Notes under the pieces: model-generated
What the model saw: the letters and a program-made list of their open reading frames with translations, nothing else
What the model was told of the DNA's origin: nothing
Databases searched by the model: none
Assembly: GCA_028291445.1 (NCBI GenBank)
Contig: JAQGIA010000447.1
Location: 1-17,441, forward strand
Source of the DNA: Belnapia sp.
GTDB lineage: Bacteria; Pseudomonadota; Alphaproteobacteria; Acetobacterales; Acetobacteraceae
Length of the DNA: 17,441 nt
Reading direction: 5' to 3'
Part shown: one piece after another, positions 6,788 to 14,162 of the stretch
How positions within the stretch are numbered: the stretch's first letter is position 1
Layout: each line of letters opens with the position of its first letter
Program-made: the position numbers and the translations under genes

Positions 6788-7783
6788 CTAATCCAGCTTG
6801 ATGTTCGCCGCCCGCACCACCTCGCCCCAGCGGCGGTATTCCGCGTCGAGGTGACGGGCGAAATCGGCGGTGCCCTGCGGCGCCGGCTCGATGCTGAAGC
6901 TGCGCAGCCGGTCGCGCACCGCGCTGGTCGCGAAGCCCTCCTCGATGATCGCCGCGACCTGGGCGATGATCGGCGCCGGCGTGCCGGCGGGCGCCTGTAC
7001 ACCCCACCAGATCATCGCGGCGAAACCCTCCAGCCCGGCCGCCTCCGCCACGGTCGGCACCTCGGGGGCGGAGAACCAGCGGTCGGCGCTGGTCACCGCC
7101 AGCAGCTTGAGCTTGCCGTCGCGGGCCTGCGGCAGATAGGCGGGCAGGTTGTCGTGCACCAGGTCGAGCCGCCCGGCCAGCAGGTCGGTCAGCAGCGGCG
7201 CGGTGCCGCGATAGGGCACGTGCTGCAAGGATACCCCGGCGCTGCGGTTCAGCGATTCGCCGATGAGATGGCCGGAGGTGCCGTTGCCCGGGCTGCCGTA
7301 GGTGAGCTGCCCAGGCCGCGACCGGGCCAGCTCCAGCGCCTCGCGTAGCGTCGCGGCCGGCAGGTCGGCGCGGGCCACGACGCAATTCGGGGTGTGGCAG
7401 GTGCGCGCCACCGGCACCAGGTCGCGCAGCGGGTCGTAGCCCAGCCGGGTATAGAGGTGCGGCCCCATGGTGGTGGCGCTGATGGTGGCGATCAGCAGGG
7501 TATGGCCGTCCGGGTCGGATCTGGCCGCCGCCTCGGCGCCGATGTTGCCGCCGGCGCCGCCGCGATTCTCCGCCACCACCGGCTGGCCGAGCCGCGCCCC
7601 CAGCACCGCCGCGGTGGTGCGGCCCACCGCATCGGTCGAGGCGCCGGGCGGGAAGGGGATGATGACCCGCACCGGCCGGCTGGGCCAGCCAGGCTGCGCC
7701 CGGAGCAGCCCGGGCGCGGCCAGCAGCGGCAGGCCGCCTAGCCGGGGCAGGGCAGTCAGCATGGTGCGGCGGTGTATGGTCAT
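6788..7783 (-). CDS. TctC/Bug-family periplasmic solute-binding protein
   Basis: A 331-residue extracytoplasmic binding protein of the TTT (tripartite tricarboxylate transporter) receptor family. Residues 1-30 are a signal peptide (MTIHRRTMLTALPRL, hydrophobic core, cleavage near LRAQ). The mature N-terminus has the family hallmark WPSRPVRVIIPFPPGASTD (33-51); D51 and the following helix shape the carboxylate-binding cleft. Further typical segments are the NRGGAGGNIGAEAAA stretch (about 73-87) and YGSPGNGTSGHL (about 160-171). The length is normal. The ATG at 7783 is preferred over 7819 because GAGGG sits four bases upstream and the signal peptide follows. Ligands are usually organic acids. 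No TctA/TctB membrane subunits are nearby, which is usual for orphan members. The gene starts 47 bases after the molybdenum hydroxylase stop, so they probably form one operon. Confidence 0.93.
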   Translation of the reverse strand: MTIHRRTMLTALPRLGGLPLLAAPGLLRAQPGWPSRPVRVIIPFPPGASTDAVGRTTAAVLGARLGQPVVAENRGGAGGNIGAEAAARSDPDGHTLLIATISATTMGPHLYTRLGYDPLRDLVPVARTCHTPNCVVARADLPAATLREALELARSRPGQLTYGSPGNGTSGHLIGESLNRSAGVSLQHVPYRGTAPLLTDLLAGRLDLVHDNLPAYLPQARDGKLKLLAVTSADRWFSAPEVPTVAEAAGLEGFAAMIWWGVQAPAGTPAPIIAQVAAIIEEGFATSAVRDRLRSFSIEPAPQGTADFARHLDAEYRRWGEVVRAANIKLD

Positions 7784-7830
7784 GCGGCCCTCGGTCGTTG
7801 TCCGCCGCGTGTCGAGCAAGCCGCGTGCCG

Positions 7831-10188
7831 CTACCCCTGCAGCAGCGCCCAGACCCGCGGCGGCGTCAGCGGCATCTGCGCCACCTCCGCCGCCCGCGCC
7901 CGGCCGCTGCGGGCCAGCGCATCCGCCACCGCATTCACCAGCGCCGGCGTGGCGCCGATGGTGCCCAACTCGCCGACGCCCTTCACCCCGAGCGGATTGG
8001 TCTTGCAGGGAATGCTCTGGTCCAGCGCCACCGTGTAGCCGGCGATCATGTCGGCCCGCGGCATGGCGTAGTCCATGAAGCTGGCGCTCAGCGGCTGGCC
8101 GGAATCGGCATCGTAGATCACCTGCTCGTACAGCGCCTGGCCGAGGCCCTGCGCCGCGCCGCCGGCGATCTGGCCCTCGACGATCAGCGGATTGACCACC
8201 CGCCCGGCGTCATTGGCCGCGACGTAGGAGGCGACGGCGATCTCCCCGGTATCGGGGTCGATCTCCACCTCGCAGACATGGCAGCCATTGGGCCAGGTGG
8301 GGCCGGAGACGCTGCTGGTGCTGTCGATCCAGATCCGCCGCTCCGGCTGGCGCGCCGCCAGCTCGAACAGCCCGATGGCCTTGTCGGTGCCGGCGACGCG
8401 GAAGGCGCCGTCGCGGTATTCGAGGTCGCTGGCCGCCGCCTCCAGCGCCTCGGAGGCGAGGTCCAGGCCCCGCGCCACCGCCTTGTCCGAGGCGACCTTG
8501 ATGGCCGAGCCGGCGGTGAACAGCGAGCGCGAGCCGGCGCTGCCGAAGCCGCTGCCGCGGTCGCTGTCACCGAGCACGATGCGGATGCGCTCCAGCGGCA
8601 CGCCGAAGGTATCGACCGCGAGCTGGGCGTAGCTGGTGGCGATGCCCTGGCCCATCGCCTGGGTGGTGGCGTAGATCTCGATCTCGCCGTCACCCTCGCC
8701 GCCGCCCTGGACGGCGCCCCCCTTGACTGCCACGGTGACGCGCTCCTCGAAGACATTGCCGCCGGTCCATTCGAGGAAGGTGGCGATGCCCCGGCCGCGC
8801 AGCTTGCCGGCGGCGGCGGAGGCGGCCGCCCGGGCCTCGAAGCCGCTCCAGTCGGCGAGCTTCAGCCCCTGGTCCATCACCTGCTCGAAGCTGCCGCTGT
8901 CGTAGGTCTGGCCCATGGCATTGGTATAAGGCATCTGCCCCGGCGCGATCATGTTGCGCCGGCGCAGCTCGGCCGGATCGATCCCCATCTTGCGCGCGCC
9001 GGCATCCATCAGCCGCTCGATCAGGTAGATCGCCTCCGGCCGGCCGGCGCCGCGATAGGGGCCGGTCGTCCCGGTATGGGTCAGCACCGCGGTGAAGCGG
9101 AAGTCGATGGTGCCGATGTCGTAGATGCTGGTGGAGACCCAGGGGCCGATCAGCAACTGGATCGCCACGCCCGAGGCCCTGGTATAGGCGCCCATGTTGG
9201 CCAGCGTGCGGACCCGCAGCGCCAGCACCTTGCCCGCCGCGTCGAGCGCCAGCTCCGCCGTGCTCTCGGTGTCGCGGCCATGCGTCGCGGTGAGGAAATC
9301 CTCCATCCGCTCGGCCTTCCACTTCACCGGCCGGCCGAGCCGCTTCGCCGCATAGGCGACCACCGCATCCTCCGGGTAGAGGCCGGTCTTCATCCCGAAG
9401 CCGCCGCCGACATCGCCGACCAGGACACGCACCTTCTCCACCGGGATGTCCAGCACCTCCTTGCAGAGCGCATCGCGCACGCCGGAGGGCATCTGGGTAC
9501 TCATCCTGAGGGTGATGCGGTCGCTGCCGGCGTCGTAGTCGGCCAGCACCACGCGTGGCTCCATCGAGACCGGGGCCAGCCGCTGGTTGACCAGTTCCAG
9601 CGAGACGACATGCGCCGCGGCGGCGAAGCCCGCCTCGGCCGCCGCCGCATCGCCGTAGCGGGTCTCGGCGACGATATTGCCGGTCGCCGCCGGCCAGACC
9701 ACCGGCGCGCCCGGGGCCGCCGCCGCCGCCAGCCCGGTGACGGAGGGCCGCTCGGCATATTCGACCTCGACCGCCTCGGCGGCATCGCGCGCCGCCATCG
9801 GGGTCTCGGCGATGATCGCCGCCACCGCCTCGCCGGCGAAGCGCACCGTGCCGATGGCCAGCACCGGGCGCGGCGGGGCGGCGAGCGCCGAGCCATCCGG
9901 CCGCTTGAAGGGCAGCGACACGCCGAGCGGCTTCAACCCGGCGGCGGCGAGATCCGGCCCGGTCAGCACCGCGGCCACGCCGGGCAGCGCCAGGGCGGCG
10001 GCAACATCGATCGAGACGATGTCGGCATGCGCATGCGGCGAGCGGAGGAAGACCAGATGGGTCTGGCCGGGCAGGGAGTGGTCGTCGGTGAACTGGCCGG
10101 CGCCGCTGACCAGCGGCCGGTCCTCGATCCGCCGCACCGACTGGCCGCTGCCGAAGCGGCCATAGTTGGACGCGCTGCTGGCTGTCAC
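7831..10188 (-). CDS. Molybdenum hydroxylase large subunit (CoxL/xanthine dehydrogenase family)
   Basis: A 785-residue molybdopterin-binding subunit of the xanthine oxidase/CoxL superfamily, predicted to hydroxylate a carbon using water. The N-terminus (residues 10-150) is the ald_xan_dh a/b-hammerhead domain (SVRRIEDRPLVSGAGQFTDD). Cofactor motifs follow: GGGFGMK (261-267), PYRGAGRPEA (377-386), AMGQG (511-515), GAAQGLGQAL (677-686), and the active-site base E740 in KGVGELGTIG. The PYRGAGR loop corresponds to the AYRGAGR of form II (aldehyde/xanthine-type) enzymes, not the VAYRCSFR of form I CO dehydrogenase, so CO oxidation is unlikely. The start is GTG at 10188: AGGAG lies nine bases upstream, and the upstream open frame has low-complexity translation. 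The partner FeS (CoxS) and FAD (CoxM) subunit genes are absent from the window. The next gene (tctC-like) follows by 47 bases. Confidence 0.92.
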   Translation of the reverse strand: MTASSASNYGRFGSGQSVRRIEDRPLVSGAGQFTDDHSLPGQTHLVFLRSPHAHADIVSIDVAAALALPGVAAVLTGPDLAAAGLKPLGVSLPFKRPDGSALAAPPRPVLAIGTVRFAGEAVAAIIAETPMAARDAAEAVEVEYAERPSVTGLAAAAAPGAPVVWPAATGNIVAETRYGDAAAAEAGFAAAAHVVSLELVNQRLAPVSMEPRVVLADYDAGSDRITLRMSTQMPSGVRDALCKEVLDIPVEKVRVLVGDVGGGFGMKTGLYPEDAVVAYAAKRLGRPVKWKAERMEDFLTATHGRDTESTAELALDAAGKVLALRVRTLANMGAYTRASGVAIQLLIGPWVSTSIYDIGTIDFRFTAVLTHTGTTGPYRGAGRPEAIYLIERLMDAGARKMGIDPAELRRRNMIAPGQMPYTNAMGQTYDSGSFEQVMDQGLKLADWSGFEARAAASAAAGKLRGRGIATFLEWTGGNVFEERVTVAVKGGAVQGGGEGDGEIEIYATTQAMGQGIATSYAQLAVDTFGVPLERIRIVLGDSDRGSGFGSAGSRSLFTAGSAIKVASDKAVARGLDLASEALEAAASDLEYRDGAFRVAGTDKAIGLFELAARQPERRIWIDSTSSVSGPTWPNGCHVCEVEIDPDTGEIAVASYVAANDAGRVVNPLIVEGQIAGGAAQGLGQALYEQVIYDADSGQPLSASFMDYAMPRADMIAGYTVALDQSIPCKTNPLGVKGVGELGTIGATPALVNAVADALARSGRARAAEVAQMPLTPPRVWALLQG

Positions 10189-10515
10189 GATGGCATGCTC
10201 CTGGATGGGGTGCGGCCGGCCTTGGCCGCAACACCAGGAACGGATGCGCGGGCCGTGCCGACCGGGGTGGCAGCAGCCTATGCGGCGCCACCGGGTCCCG
10301 ACAAGCCCGGCCGGCTCCAGCGTGGCGGCGGGTCCGCCAAGCCATGGCGGAGGCGAAGCCGGTCGCCGGGGCAGCATCGACTGCGCTGGTAAAACCCCCT
10401 GGACGGCGGCAGGGCGAGGGCCGGGCTTCCGTCATGTTTCATTCGGCGGCAGGATGGCGCGCGGTGGGCAAACCTGGCGCCTGATCCCGGCCCGGCCCGC
10501 GCAGGGAGGCAAAGC
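10189..10515. promoter_or_regulatory. Divergent intergenic region with an inverted repeat
   Basis: These 327 bases separate the leftward hydroxylase operon from the rightward dehydrogenase-amidohydrolase operon and should hold both promoters. No gene with a Shine-Dalgarno or family motif was found. TGCGGCC (10211-10217) and GGCCGCA (10224-10230) form an inverted repeat with a six-base spacer, 22 bases upstream of the GTG start at 10188; this could be an operator for a regulator not encoded here. The Shine-Dalgarno of the rightward gene is GGGAGG, six bases before its ATG. Confidence 0.4.
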
Positions 10516-11391
10516 ATGCCCATCACCGGGGCCGCGCGGGTCTTCGCCATCCTCGGCGACCCCATCCATGTCGTCCGCTCGCCGGGGCTGTGGAACGCCG
10601 CCTTCGCCAAGGCCGGTCTGGATGCCGTCTTCGTGCCGTTCGAGGTCGGGGGTGCCGATATCGCCACGGTCTGGGCCGGGCTGACCCGTATCCGCAACCT
10701 CGACGGCGTGGTGCTGACCATGCCGCACAAGCAGGCCGTGGTGCCGCTGCTGGATGCGCTGGGCCCGATGGCGCGGCTGACCGGCACGGTGAACACCGTC
10801 CGCCGCCAGCCCGGCGGCGGCTGGGAGGGCGACATGTTCGACGGCGAGGGCTTCGTCGCCGGCCTGCTGGACCAGGGGCACGACCCGGCCGGGCGCCGCG
10901 TGCTGCAACTCGGCTGCGGCGGGGCGGGCCGGGCCATCGCCTTCGCCCTGGCGCGTGCCGGCGCCGTCGCGCTCGACCTGGCGGATGTGACCGAGGGCCG
11001 CGCCGCGGCGCTGGCGGCGGAGGTCGCCATCGCCTTCCCCGGCTGCCGCACCCATGCCGTCCCGGCCGGGCCCGCCCCGCCGGACCCGGCCGGCCATGAG
11101 CTGGTGGTCAATGCCACCCCGCTCGGGCTCCGCCCCGGCGATCCGTTGCCGCTCGACCCGGCGCGGCTGCGGCCCGGCCAGCTGGTCGCCGACGTCATCC
11201 CGACGCCGGAGATCACCCCGCTACTGGACGCCGCCCGCGCGAAGGGGTGTGATGTGGTCAGCGGCAGGGCCATGTTCGAAGGTCAGGCCCGGCTGGCCGC
11301 CGCCTTTCTAGGGTTTCCCAACCGGGATTTCCCGCAGCCGGGCGACGGCGGGCCGGGATCGGGGTCACGGCCGGGGCCGCGGGGAGGATAA
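10516..11391 (+). CDS. Shikimate-dehydrogenase-like oxidoreductase (AroE superfamily)
   Basis: A 291-residue NAD(P)-dependent enzyme of the shikimate/quinate dehydrogenase fold. The start at 10516 has a strong GGGAGG six bases upstream. Catalytic K72 (MPHK) and D109 are present: GDMFDGEG (105-112) aligns with GxNTDxxG, with N-T replaced by M-F. N93 in GTVNT and Q257 (FEGQ) also remain. The N-terminal substrate motif reads HVVRSP (18-23) instead of HSxSP, losing the first carboxylate-binding Ser. The nucleotide motif is LGCGGAGRA (132-140), and D157 ends the next strand where NADP enzymes have NRT, suggesting NAD. The last 17 residues are Gly/Pro-rich low complexity. It probably acts on a related cyclic hydroxy acid, not as the biosynthetic aroE. 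It heads an operon; the amidohydrolase starts 11 bases after its stop. Confidence 0.85.
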   Translation: MPITGAARVFAILGDPIHVVRSPGLWNAAFAKAGLDAVFVPFEVGGADIATVWAGLTRIRNLDGVVLTMPHKQAVVPLLDALGPMARLTGTVNTVRRQPGGGWEGDMFDGEGFVAGLLDQGHDPAGRRVLQLGCGGAGRAIAFALARAGAVALDLADVTEGRAAALAAEVAIAFPGCRTHAVPAGPAPPDPAGHELVVNATPLGLRPGDPLPLDPARLRPGQLVADVIPTPEITPLLDAARAKGCDVVSGRAMFEGQARLAAAFLGFPNRDFPQPGDGGPGSGSRPGPRGG

Positions 11392-11401
11392 CGAAGCACC
11401 G

Positions 11402-12502
11402 ATGTTCAGCGCCCATCGCCCGATCGATTGCGACCTCCACCCGATGGTCCCGGGGATGCAGGCGCTCACCCCCTATATGTCGGAATTCTGGCGCGACCAG
11501 GTGGTCGAGCGCGGCATCACCACCCTCGACAGCCAGTCCTGGCCGGTACGCTCGCCGAAGACCATCCGGGCCGATTGGCGTGGGCCCAAGGGCCGCGGCG
11601 CCGAAAGCCTCGACCTGCTGCAATCCCAGTCGCTCGACCGGCTCGGCACCGCGACCGGCATCCTCAACCCGCTCTATGGCGTGCAGCTGGTGCTCAACGC
11701 CGATATGGCGGTGGCCTTCACCCGGGCGCTGAACGACTGGACCCGGGCCGAATGGCTGGACCGGGACGACCGGCTCCGCGCCTCCATCGTGCTGCCGCTG
11801 CAAAGCGTCGAGGATGCCGTCGCCGAGATCGAGCGGCTGGCCCCGGACCGCCGCTTCGTCCAGGTCCTGGCCCTGGTGATGGGGGAGAATCCGCTCGGCA
11901 AGCGGCAATACTGGCCGGTCTACGAGGCCTGCGTGCGGCACGGGCTGGCCTTCGGCATCCATGCCGGCAGCGCCTATCGGCACCCCCAGACCTCGGTCGG
12001 CTGGACCAGCTGGTACCTCGAGGAATACGCCGCCAACCAGCAGGGCTTCCAGAGCACCCTGGCCAGCCTGCTGACCGAGGGCGCCTTCGCCAAATACCCC
12101 GCCCTCAAGGTGGTGCTGCTGGAATCCGGCGTCACCTGGCTGCCGAGCTTCCTCTGGCGCCTGCAGAAGACCTGGAAGGGGGTCCGCTTCGAGATCCCCT
12201 GGGTCGATCGCCTGCCGGCCGAGATCATCCGCGACCAGGTCCGCCTGACCGTCCAGCCGCTGGACGCGCCGGACGACGACAATACGGTGGAACGGATCAT
12301 CGACCATTTCCGTTCGGATGATATGCTGCTCTGGGCCTCCGACTGGCCGCACTGGCAATTCGACGGCGATGCCGCCATCCCGCCCGGCATACCGCCCAGG
12401 CTGCTGCCGAAACTGCTGCGGGAGAATGCGCTCGCCACCTATGGGCGGCTGCGCCCGGAAGCGATGGGTCCAGAAGCGATGGGTCAAGGAGAAGTGGGAT
12501 GA
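11402..12502 (+). CDS. Amidohydrolase_2-type TIM-barrel enzyme, first copy
   Basis: A 366-residue metal-dependent enzyme of the amidohydrolase-related (PF04909) group, which includes hydrolases and non-oxidative decarboxylases such as ACMSD and gamma-resorcylate decarboxylase. Likely metal ligands and catalytic residues are D11-x-H13 (CDLHP), H187 (GIHAG) and D314 (ASDWPHW). The first motif is D-x-H where classic members have H-x-H. The ATG at 11402 lies 11 bases after the upstream stop; GGGGAGG lies near the end of that gene, a somewhat distant Shine-Dalgarno. The C-terminus carries an in-frame duplication (PEAMGPEAMG, 352-361) from a 15-bp repeat. It overlaps the next gene by four bases (ATGA), so the pair is probably translationally coupled. 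It shares clear stretches with that gene (WPxYEAC/A, LLTEGxFAxxPxLKxVLxE, SDxPHWxFD). No signal peptide was seen. Substrate is unknown. Confidence 0.88.
   Translation: MFSAHRPIDCDLHPMVPGMQALTPYMSEFWRDQVVERGITTLDSQSWPVRSPKTIRADWRGPKGRGAESLDLLQSQSLDRLGTATGILNPLYGVQLVLNADMAVAFTRALNDWTRAEWLDRDDRLRASIVLPLQSVEDAVAEIERLAPDRRFVQVLALVMGENPLGKRQYWPVYEACVRHGLAFGIHAGSAYRHPQTSVGWTSWYLEEYAANQQGFQSTLASLLTEGAFAKYPALKVVLLESGVTWLPSFLWRLQKTWKGVRFEIPWVDRLPAEIIRDQVRLTVQPLDAPDDDNTVERIIDHFRSDDMLLWASDWPHWQFDGDAAIPPGIPPRLLPKLLRENALATYGRLRPEAMGPEAMGQGEVG
12455..12484 (+). repeat. 15-bp tandem duplication at the amidohydrolase 3' end
   Basis: CCGGAAGCGATGGGT (12455-12469) and CCAGAAGCGATGGGT (12470-12484) are in-frame copies adding five residues (PEAMG) near the C-terminus of the first amidohydrolase. 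The copies differ by one base, so the duplication looks recent. Confidence 0.8.
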
Positions 12503-13608
12503 ACCTCGTCCAGCCGATCAGCCTGCCCGGCAAGCCGCCGCATGCCAGCCTTGGGCTGGTGGATGTCGATATCCACCCGCGGGCCGACAGCATCAACGCC
12601 TTCAAGCCCTATATGAGCGCCCGCTGGTGGGAGCACCTGGAAACCTGGGGCATGCGCGCCCGGCACGGCTTCACGGGTGGCCAGCCGCCGTTCCCGAAGG
12701 CCCAGCCGCTGGCCTCGCGCCGCGACTCCTGGCCGCCGACCGGCGGCACCCCGGCCTCGGACCTCGACTTCCTGCGCTTCCAGCTGCTGGATAATTACGG
12801 GATCGACTACGGCATCCTGAACCCGTTGCAGCCGAGCGGGCAGGGCGACCGCAACAACGGCTTCTCCGCTGCCATGGCGCATGCCAACAACGAATGGCAG
12901 CTGGAGCACTGGCTGCACAAGGAGCCCCGGCTGCGCGGCAGCGTGGTGGTGCCCTACGAGGACCCGATCGCCTCCGCCGCCGAAATCCGCAAGCGCGCCG
13001 GCGACCCGAATTTCTCCCAGGTGCTGATGATGTCGCGCACCGCCGAGCCGGCCGGCAACCCGCGCTACTGGCCGATCTACGAGGCGGCGGTCGAGGCCGG
13101 CCTGCCGGTCGCCTTCCACGCCTTCGGCTATTCCGGCTGGGCCATGACCAACGGCGGCTGGCCGAGCTTCTACATCGAGGAGGTGAGCGAGCACGCCACC
13201 TCCTGCCAGAACCAGGTCATCTCCCTGGTGACGGAGGGCGTCTTCGCCCGCTTCCCCGGCCTGAAAATCGTGTTGATCGAATGCGGCTTCGCCTGGCTGC
13301 CCTCGGTCGGCTGGCGGCTCGACAAGCACTGGAAGCACCTGAAATCCGAGGTGCCGCAGCTCACCCGGCTGCCGTCGGACTACATCAAGGAGCATATCTG
13401 GGTCTCCACCCAGCCGATGGAGGACCCGGAACGCGGCAAGCATCTGGCGGATATCTGCGAATGGGTCGGCTGGGACCACATCCTGTTCGCCTCCGACTAC
13501 CCGCACTGGGATTTCGACGACCCGCGCGAGGCCCTGCCGGGCAGCATCCCGGTCGAGCGCCGCGCCGCCATCTTCGGCGGCAATGCGAAGCGGCTCTACG
13601 GCTTCTAG
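12499..13608 (+). CDS. Amidohydrolase_2-type TIM-barrel enzyme, second copy
   Basis: A 369-residue paralogue of the preceding enzyme. The start ATG at 12499 overlaps the previous stop (ATGA), with AAGGAG about eight bases upstream. Predicted metal and active-site residues are D24-x-H26 (DVDIHPR), H207 (AFHAFG) and D333 (ASDYPHWDFD). Both copies therefore keep the same active-site pattern, with D-x-H first. The N-terminal 22 residues are an extension relative to copy one. Conservation is strongest in the second half: the SLVTEGVFARFPGLKIVL run (about 242-259), WLPSVGWRLDKHWK (266-279) and the C-terminal SDYPHW. The pair may form a heteromer or act on successive intermediates. Reaction (hydrolysis or decarboxylation) cannot be told from sequence. 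The Rieske gene begins two bases after its stop. Confidence 0.9.
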   Translation: MNLVQPISLPGKPPHASLGLVDVDIHPRADSINAFKPYMSARWWEHLETWGMRARHGFTGGQPPFPKAQPLASRRDSWPPTGGTPASDLDFLRFQLLDNYGIDYGILNPLQPSGQGDRNNGFSAAMAHANNEWQLEHWLHKEPRLRGSVVVPYEDPIASAAEIRKRAGDPNFSQVLMMSRTAEPAGNPRYWPIYEAAVEAGLPVAFHAFGYSGWAMTNGGWPSFYIEEVSEHATSCQNQVISLVTEGVFARFPGLKIVLIECGFAWLPSVGWRLDKHWKHLKSEVPQLTRLPSDYIKEHIWVSTQPMEDPERGKHLADICEWVGWDHILFASDYPHWDFDDPREALPGSIPVERRAAIFGGNAKRLYGF

Positions 13609-13610
13609 CC

Positions 13611-14024
13611 ATGGCGCGGATCGTGGTGGCGCCGGTGGCCGAGATTCCCTCCGGCGGTCGCAAGCTGGTCGAGGCCGAGGGCAAACGGATTGTTGTCTTC
13701 AACCTCGGCGGCGAATTCTTCGCCCTGTCGGACCGCTGCCCGCACCAGGGCGGCAGCCTTTGCGCCGGGCTGCTCTCCGGCCATGTCGAGAGCAGCACCC
13801 CTGGCGAGTACCATTATTCCCGTCGTGGCGAGATGATCCGCTGCCCCTGGCACTACTGGGAGTTCGACATCCGCACCGGCAAGTCCTGGTTCGACCCGAA
13901 GCGCGTCCAGGTCCGCCAGTTTCCCGCCCAGGTGGAGGCCGGCGCCACCCTGGTGGAAGGCCCCTACCTGGCCGAGACCTTCCCGGTCCGCGTCGAGGAT
14001 TCCTATGTGGTGGTCGAAGCCTGA
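13611..14024 (+). CDS. Rieske [2Fe-2S] ferredoxin-like protein
   Basis: A 137-residue protein with one Rieske domain and no signal peptide or membrane anchor. Cluster ligands are C43-x-H45 (DRCPHQGGSLC) and C78-x2-H81 (CPWHYWEFD). The spacing between the pairs is 32 residues, longer than the usual 15-17; the inserted part includes STPGEYHYSRRGEMI (about 62-76). I recall a similar TPGEY-type insertion in stand-alone Rieske proteins annotated beside amidohydrolase genes. The ATG at 13611 is two bases after the upstream stop, with no good Shine-Dalgarno, so translation probably depends on coupling; a longer frame beginning at 12894 is a shadow of the amidohydrolase. It probably shuttles electrons, but no oxygenase or reductase is encoded nearby. 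Confidence 0.9.
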   Translation: MARIVVAPVAEIPSGGRKLVEAEGKRIVVFNLGGEFFALSDRCPHQGGSLCAGLLSGHVESSTPGEYHYSRRGEMIRCPWHYWEFDIRTGKSWFDPKRVQVRQFPAQVEAGATLVEGPYLAETFPVRVEDSYVVVEA

Positions 14025-14041
14025 CGCAGCCTCGCCCGCGG

Positions 14042-14093
14042 GGCCAGAACCCGAGGCCGGAACCCGAGGCCAGAACCCCAGGGCTAGAACCGT
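14042..14093. repeat. Four degenerate 13-bp tandem repeats
   Basis: GGCCAGAACCCGA (14042-14054), GGCCGGAACCCGA (14055-14067), GGCCAGAACCCCA (14068-14080) and a more diverged copy (14081-14093) follow the Rieske stop codon. They form a direct repeat in the gap before secG, without an obvious hairpin. Confidence 0.7.
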
Positions 14094-14162
14094 AACGCGA
14101 ATGCGGTTAGGAACGCCCGTCTCCCCTGCACCCGCCTCCCATCCGGACCATTACCCCCCGCC

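Noticed and set aside
7831..10188. Carbon monoxide dehydrogenase (form I CoxL)
   Set aside because: The form I signature VAYRCSFR is absent; PYRGAGR points to form II-like enzymes, and CoxM/CoxS are missing.
7798..10392. An 864-residue open frame on the plus strand opposite the molybdenum hydroxylase
   Set aside because: Same GC-driven antisense effect; composition is RHG/DQ-rich with no motifs, and the minus strand has a full CoxL-like protein.
10278..10515. Possible small gene in the divergent region
   Set aside because: Frames here are low-complexity Arg/Pro/Gly with no ribosome site; more likely promoter DNA.
10516..11391. Canonical biosynthetic aroE
   Set aside because: The Ser-x-Ser substrate motif and the NT of GxNTD are altered, and the gene heads an operon of catabolic type.
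11258..12487. A 409-residue minus-strand frame opposite the first amidohydrolase
   Set aside because: Shadow of the real gene, which has clear metal-site motifs and coupling with its neighbours.
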